Below are positions 62,740 to 64,000 of a DNA stretch of 64,000 nt, piece after piece; within the stretch, counting starts at the first letter, position 1, and every line of letters begins with the position of its first letter. This DNA is from Phycisphaerae bacterium RAS2. Its GTDB lineage: Bacteria > Planctomycetota > Phycisphaerae > UBA1845 > UTPLA1. Under the pieces are notes generated by a model. It made no database searches. It was not told where the DNA came from and was given only the letters and a program-made list of their open reading frames with translations. The translations under genes and the position numbers were made by a program. The stretch covers positions 3,225,306 through 3,289,305 of the forward strand of contig CP036352.1 of assembly GCA_007753915.1 (NCBI GenBank), given 5' to 3'.

Positions 62740-63405
62740 ATGGCTGGATTACACACTCGCATGGACGCGACCACACATCGAAACGGAGTCGGTGCGCGGA
62801 TTCGTTCTCATCGCACGAAGCAGGGCATCTCCCAGTGCGGCCTCGCCGAGCGCGCCAACGTCAACCAGGGCTATCTCTCCTCCATTGAACGCGGCGACCG
62901 CAACCCGCGGCCCGACACACTCCGCGCCATCGCCGTTGCGCTCGGCGTGCCCGAATCCGTCCTTCTCGGCGACGGCGACGGCCACGACGCACCGCAGCAA
63001 CTCGACACGCGCGGCCTGCCGCTCTTCGGCACGATTCCCAACGGCGCCCCGACCGACACGCAGGAGCAGCTTGAAATCTTCCCCGTCCTGCGACACCTCT
63101 GGCGGCCCGACCGCTACTGCCTCCGCTGCGAGTTCGACTCCATGGAGCCGACCCTCAAACGCGGCGACATCATCCTTGTGGACTACCGGCCGAGTGTCGA
63201 TCCCGAGTTCGTGCAGGGGCGCATCTGCGCCTGCCTCGTCGACGGCCGCTCCACCCTCAAGCGTGTCAGCGTCGAGATCCAGACGCGCCAGCGCGTCGTG
63301 ATTCTCCGGGGTGACAATCCGGCGACACCGCCGATGCTGATCGACGACTCGCGCGAGTTTTCCATCCAGGGCGTGGCGGTGTGCCTCGTCAGCCGGGAGT
63401 TGTAA
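62740..63405 (+). CDS. XRE/S24-type (LexA/CI-like) repressor
   Basis: 221 residues. An N-terminal helix-turn-helix (GISQCGLAERANVNQGYLSS) is followed by a flexible part and an S24 peptidase domain. The catalytic Ser lies in FDSMEPTLKRGD, the Lys in STLKRV. At the usual self-cleavage site Ala/Cys-Gly, the sequence reads IPNGAP (Asn-Gly), so self-cleavage may be altered. The 200 nt upstream have direct repeats that may be operators. No prophage genes are near. The ATG at 62761 is an alternative start; neither has a clear ribosome site. Confidence 0.78.
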   Translation: MAGLHTRMDATTHRNGVGARIRSHRTKQGISQCGLAERANVNQGYLSSIERGDRNPRPDTLRAIAVALGVPESVLLGDGDGHDAPQQLDTRGLPLFGTIPNGAPTDTQEQLEIFPVLRHLWRPDRYCLRCEFDSMEPTLKRGDIILVDYRPSVDPEFVQGRICACLVDGRSTLKRVSVEIQTRQRVVILRGDNPATPPMLIDDSREFSIQGVAVCLVSREL

Positions 63406-63420
63406 AAGCGGTCCCAAGTT

Positions 63421-63700
63421 GTAGGGTGGGCACTGCCCACCACGATACATGTAGATACATGTAGCGTGGCTACCGCCCACCAACACACGCCGCGCGCCTG
63501 CAACACCTCTCCCCCTTGGGGGAGAGGCCGGGTGGGGGGGAACTCCCGTAGGGTGGGCACCGCCCGCCAACACACGCCGCGATTGGGACTCAATTGGTGG
63601 GCCATGCCCACCCTACCGAATACTCCTCTCCCCCTTGGGGGAGAGGCCGGGTGAGGGGGAACTCCCGTAGGGTGGGCACTGCCCACCACGATAGAGGCAA
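63421..63700. repeat. Cluster of interspersed intergenic repeats
   Basis: Two 64-nt direct repeats (63506-63569 and 63625-63688) start with a hairpin of CCTCTCCCCC and GGGGGAGAGG and end with GTAGGGTGGGCA...GCCC. The latter also occurs at 63421-63447. A CCAACACACGCCGCG unit is at 63479-63493 and 63567-63581. No gene is supported here; open frames are repeats. From 63406 to 63812 I see nothing else. Confidence 0.85.
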
Positions 63701-63812
63701 GGTGGGTCGGCCGTCTCGACCCGCCGGCTCATTGTGTGGCACCGGCGACCCGTAGTTGCCAACCGTTTGGCGGTTTGCCATCCCCGCCGGGCATTCCTTA
63801 AACTCCGCCGCC

Positions 63813-63884
63813 ATGGCACGAAGACGCGATGAAAAGAAAGCACTCGACTCCCCCATCGCGAGGCAGATGATGCTTTCCGATTAA
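63813..63884 (+). CDS. Possible 23-residue ORF, uncertain
   Basis: MARRRDEKKALDSPIARQMMLSD is followed by TAA. The frame then stays open again to the window end. There is no clear ribosome site. It might be the start of a gene interrupted by a stop, or not a gene. Confidence 0.2.
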   Translation: MARRRDEKKALDSPIARQMMLSD

Positions 63885-64000
63885 CACAACTCACGCAATG
63901 GACATAGACCAAAGCCCAAGGTCATCGCCGTCATCGTCGATCACGTAACCGACGAGATCAAGGAGAGCGCGGCCGACATCGGTATCTTCATAAGCAGGTG
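63885..64000 (+). other. Open frame at right edge with coding-like base use, no start seen
   Basis: From 63885 a plus-strand frame stays open to the edge and includes PKVIAVIVDHVTDEIKESA. Its third codon positions are rich in G/C, as in real genes of this window, but no ATG/GTG/TTG begins it here. A minus-strand frame (ending at 63891) also remains open to the edge. Sequence beyond the edge would decide. Confidence 0.25.

Noticed and set aside
63406-63812. CRISPR array
   Set aside because: Repeats are of different kinds and spacing is irregular; no cas genes.

Overview
The window is high-GC DNA and reads like a Planctomycetota chromosome, perhaps of the Phycisphaerae. This is inferred from several traits together: two PEP-CTERM proteins, a dockerin-repeat secreted protein, many lipoproteins, a matrixin lipoprotein with thrombospondin-type-3 repeats, a cysteine-rich HNH protein, intergenic 'GTAGGGTGGGCA' repeats and frequent GTG/TTG starts. 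No rRNA, tRNA, CRISPR array, transposase or prophage was recognised.

1-21.8 kb (minus strand) starts at the left edge with a truncated VKOR-family protein. It is followed by a type II secretion/type IV pilus-like operon, transcribed right to left: GspI-, GspJ- and GspK-like minor pseudopilins, a GspL (PilM-PilN) protein, a long GspM/PilO-like protein with two possible GspC/PilP-like segments, a giant secretin and a lipoprotein. The secretin has 4444 residues and about 40 N1-type modules before an otherwise normal C-terminal secretin domain. Known secretins carry a handful of such modules.

22-27.7 kb (minus) is a fatty-acid and phospholipid operon, rpmF-plsX-fabH-fabD-fabG-acpP-fabF, with a good sigma70-type promoter. 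28-32 kb holds a matrixin lipoprotein, a coiled-coil membrane protein, thiS-thiG and a small membrane protein. 32-33.8 kb is a glycosyltransferase with a perfect hairpin inside its coding sequence. 33.8-35.1 kb is an AT-richer patch with an SDH-type serine protease and a small overlapping ORF, probably acquired.

35-50.7 kb is core metabolism and envelope functions: dapL, folK, a dockerin-repeat protein, pgi, an ABC-2 exporter, a nucleotide-sugar dehydrogenase, an alpha/beta hydrolase, a PQQ-type propeller, a nitrilase-family amidase, a TPR lipoprotein, a PEP-CTERM protein and icd. 50.8-62.5 kb holds an ALDH7-type dehydrogenase, a YceI-domain protein, several exported proteins, an HNH protein, an RlmI-like methyltransferase, a hicBA toxin-antitoxin pair, a lipoprotein with a BtrH-like N-terminus and a TrkH-type transporter. 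62.7-64 kb holds an S24-type repressor, a dense patch of intergenic repeats and an unresolved right edge.

Two observations stand out. One is the giant secretin. The other is a membrane-anchored peroxiredoxin-like gene (58902-59681) whose only interruption is a TGA at the peroxidatic-cysteine position of a GHW-x-PVC motif. A 20-nt hairpin with a G-containing apical loop follows 16 nt later. This is the expected layout of a bacterial selenocysteine gene.
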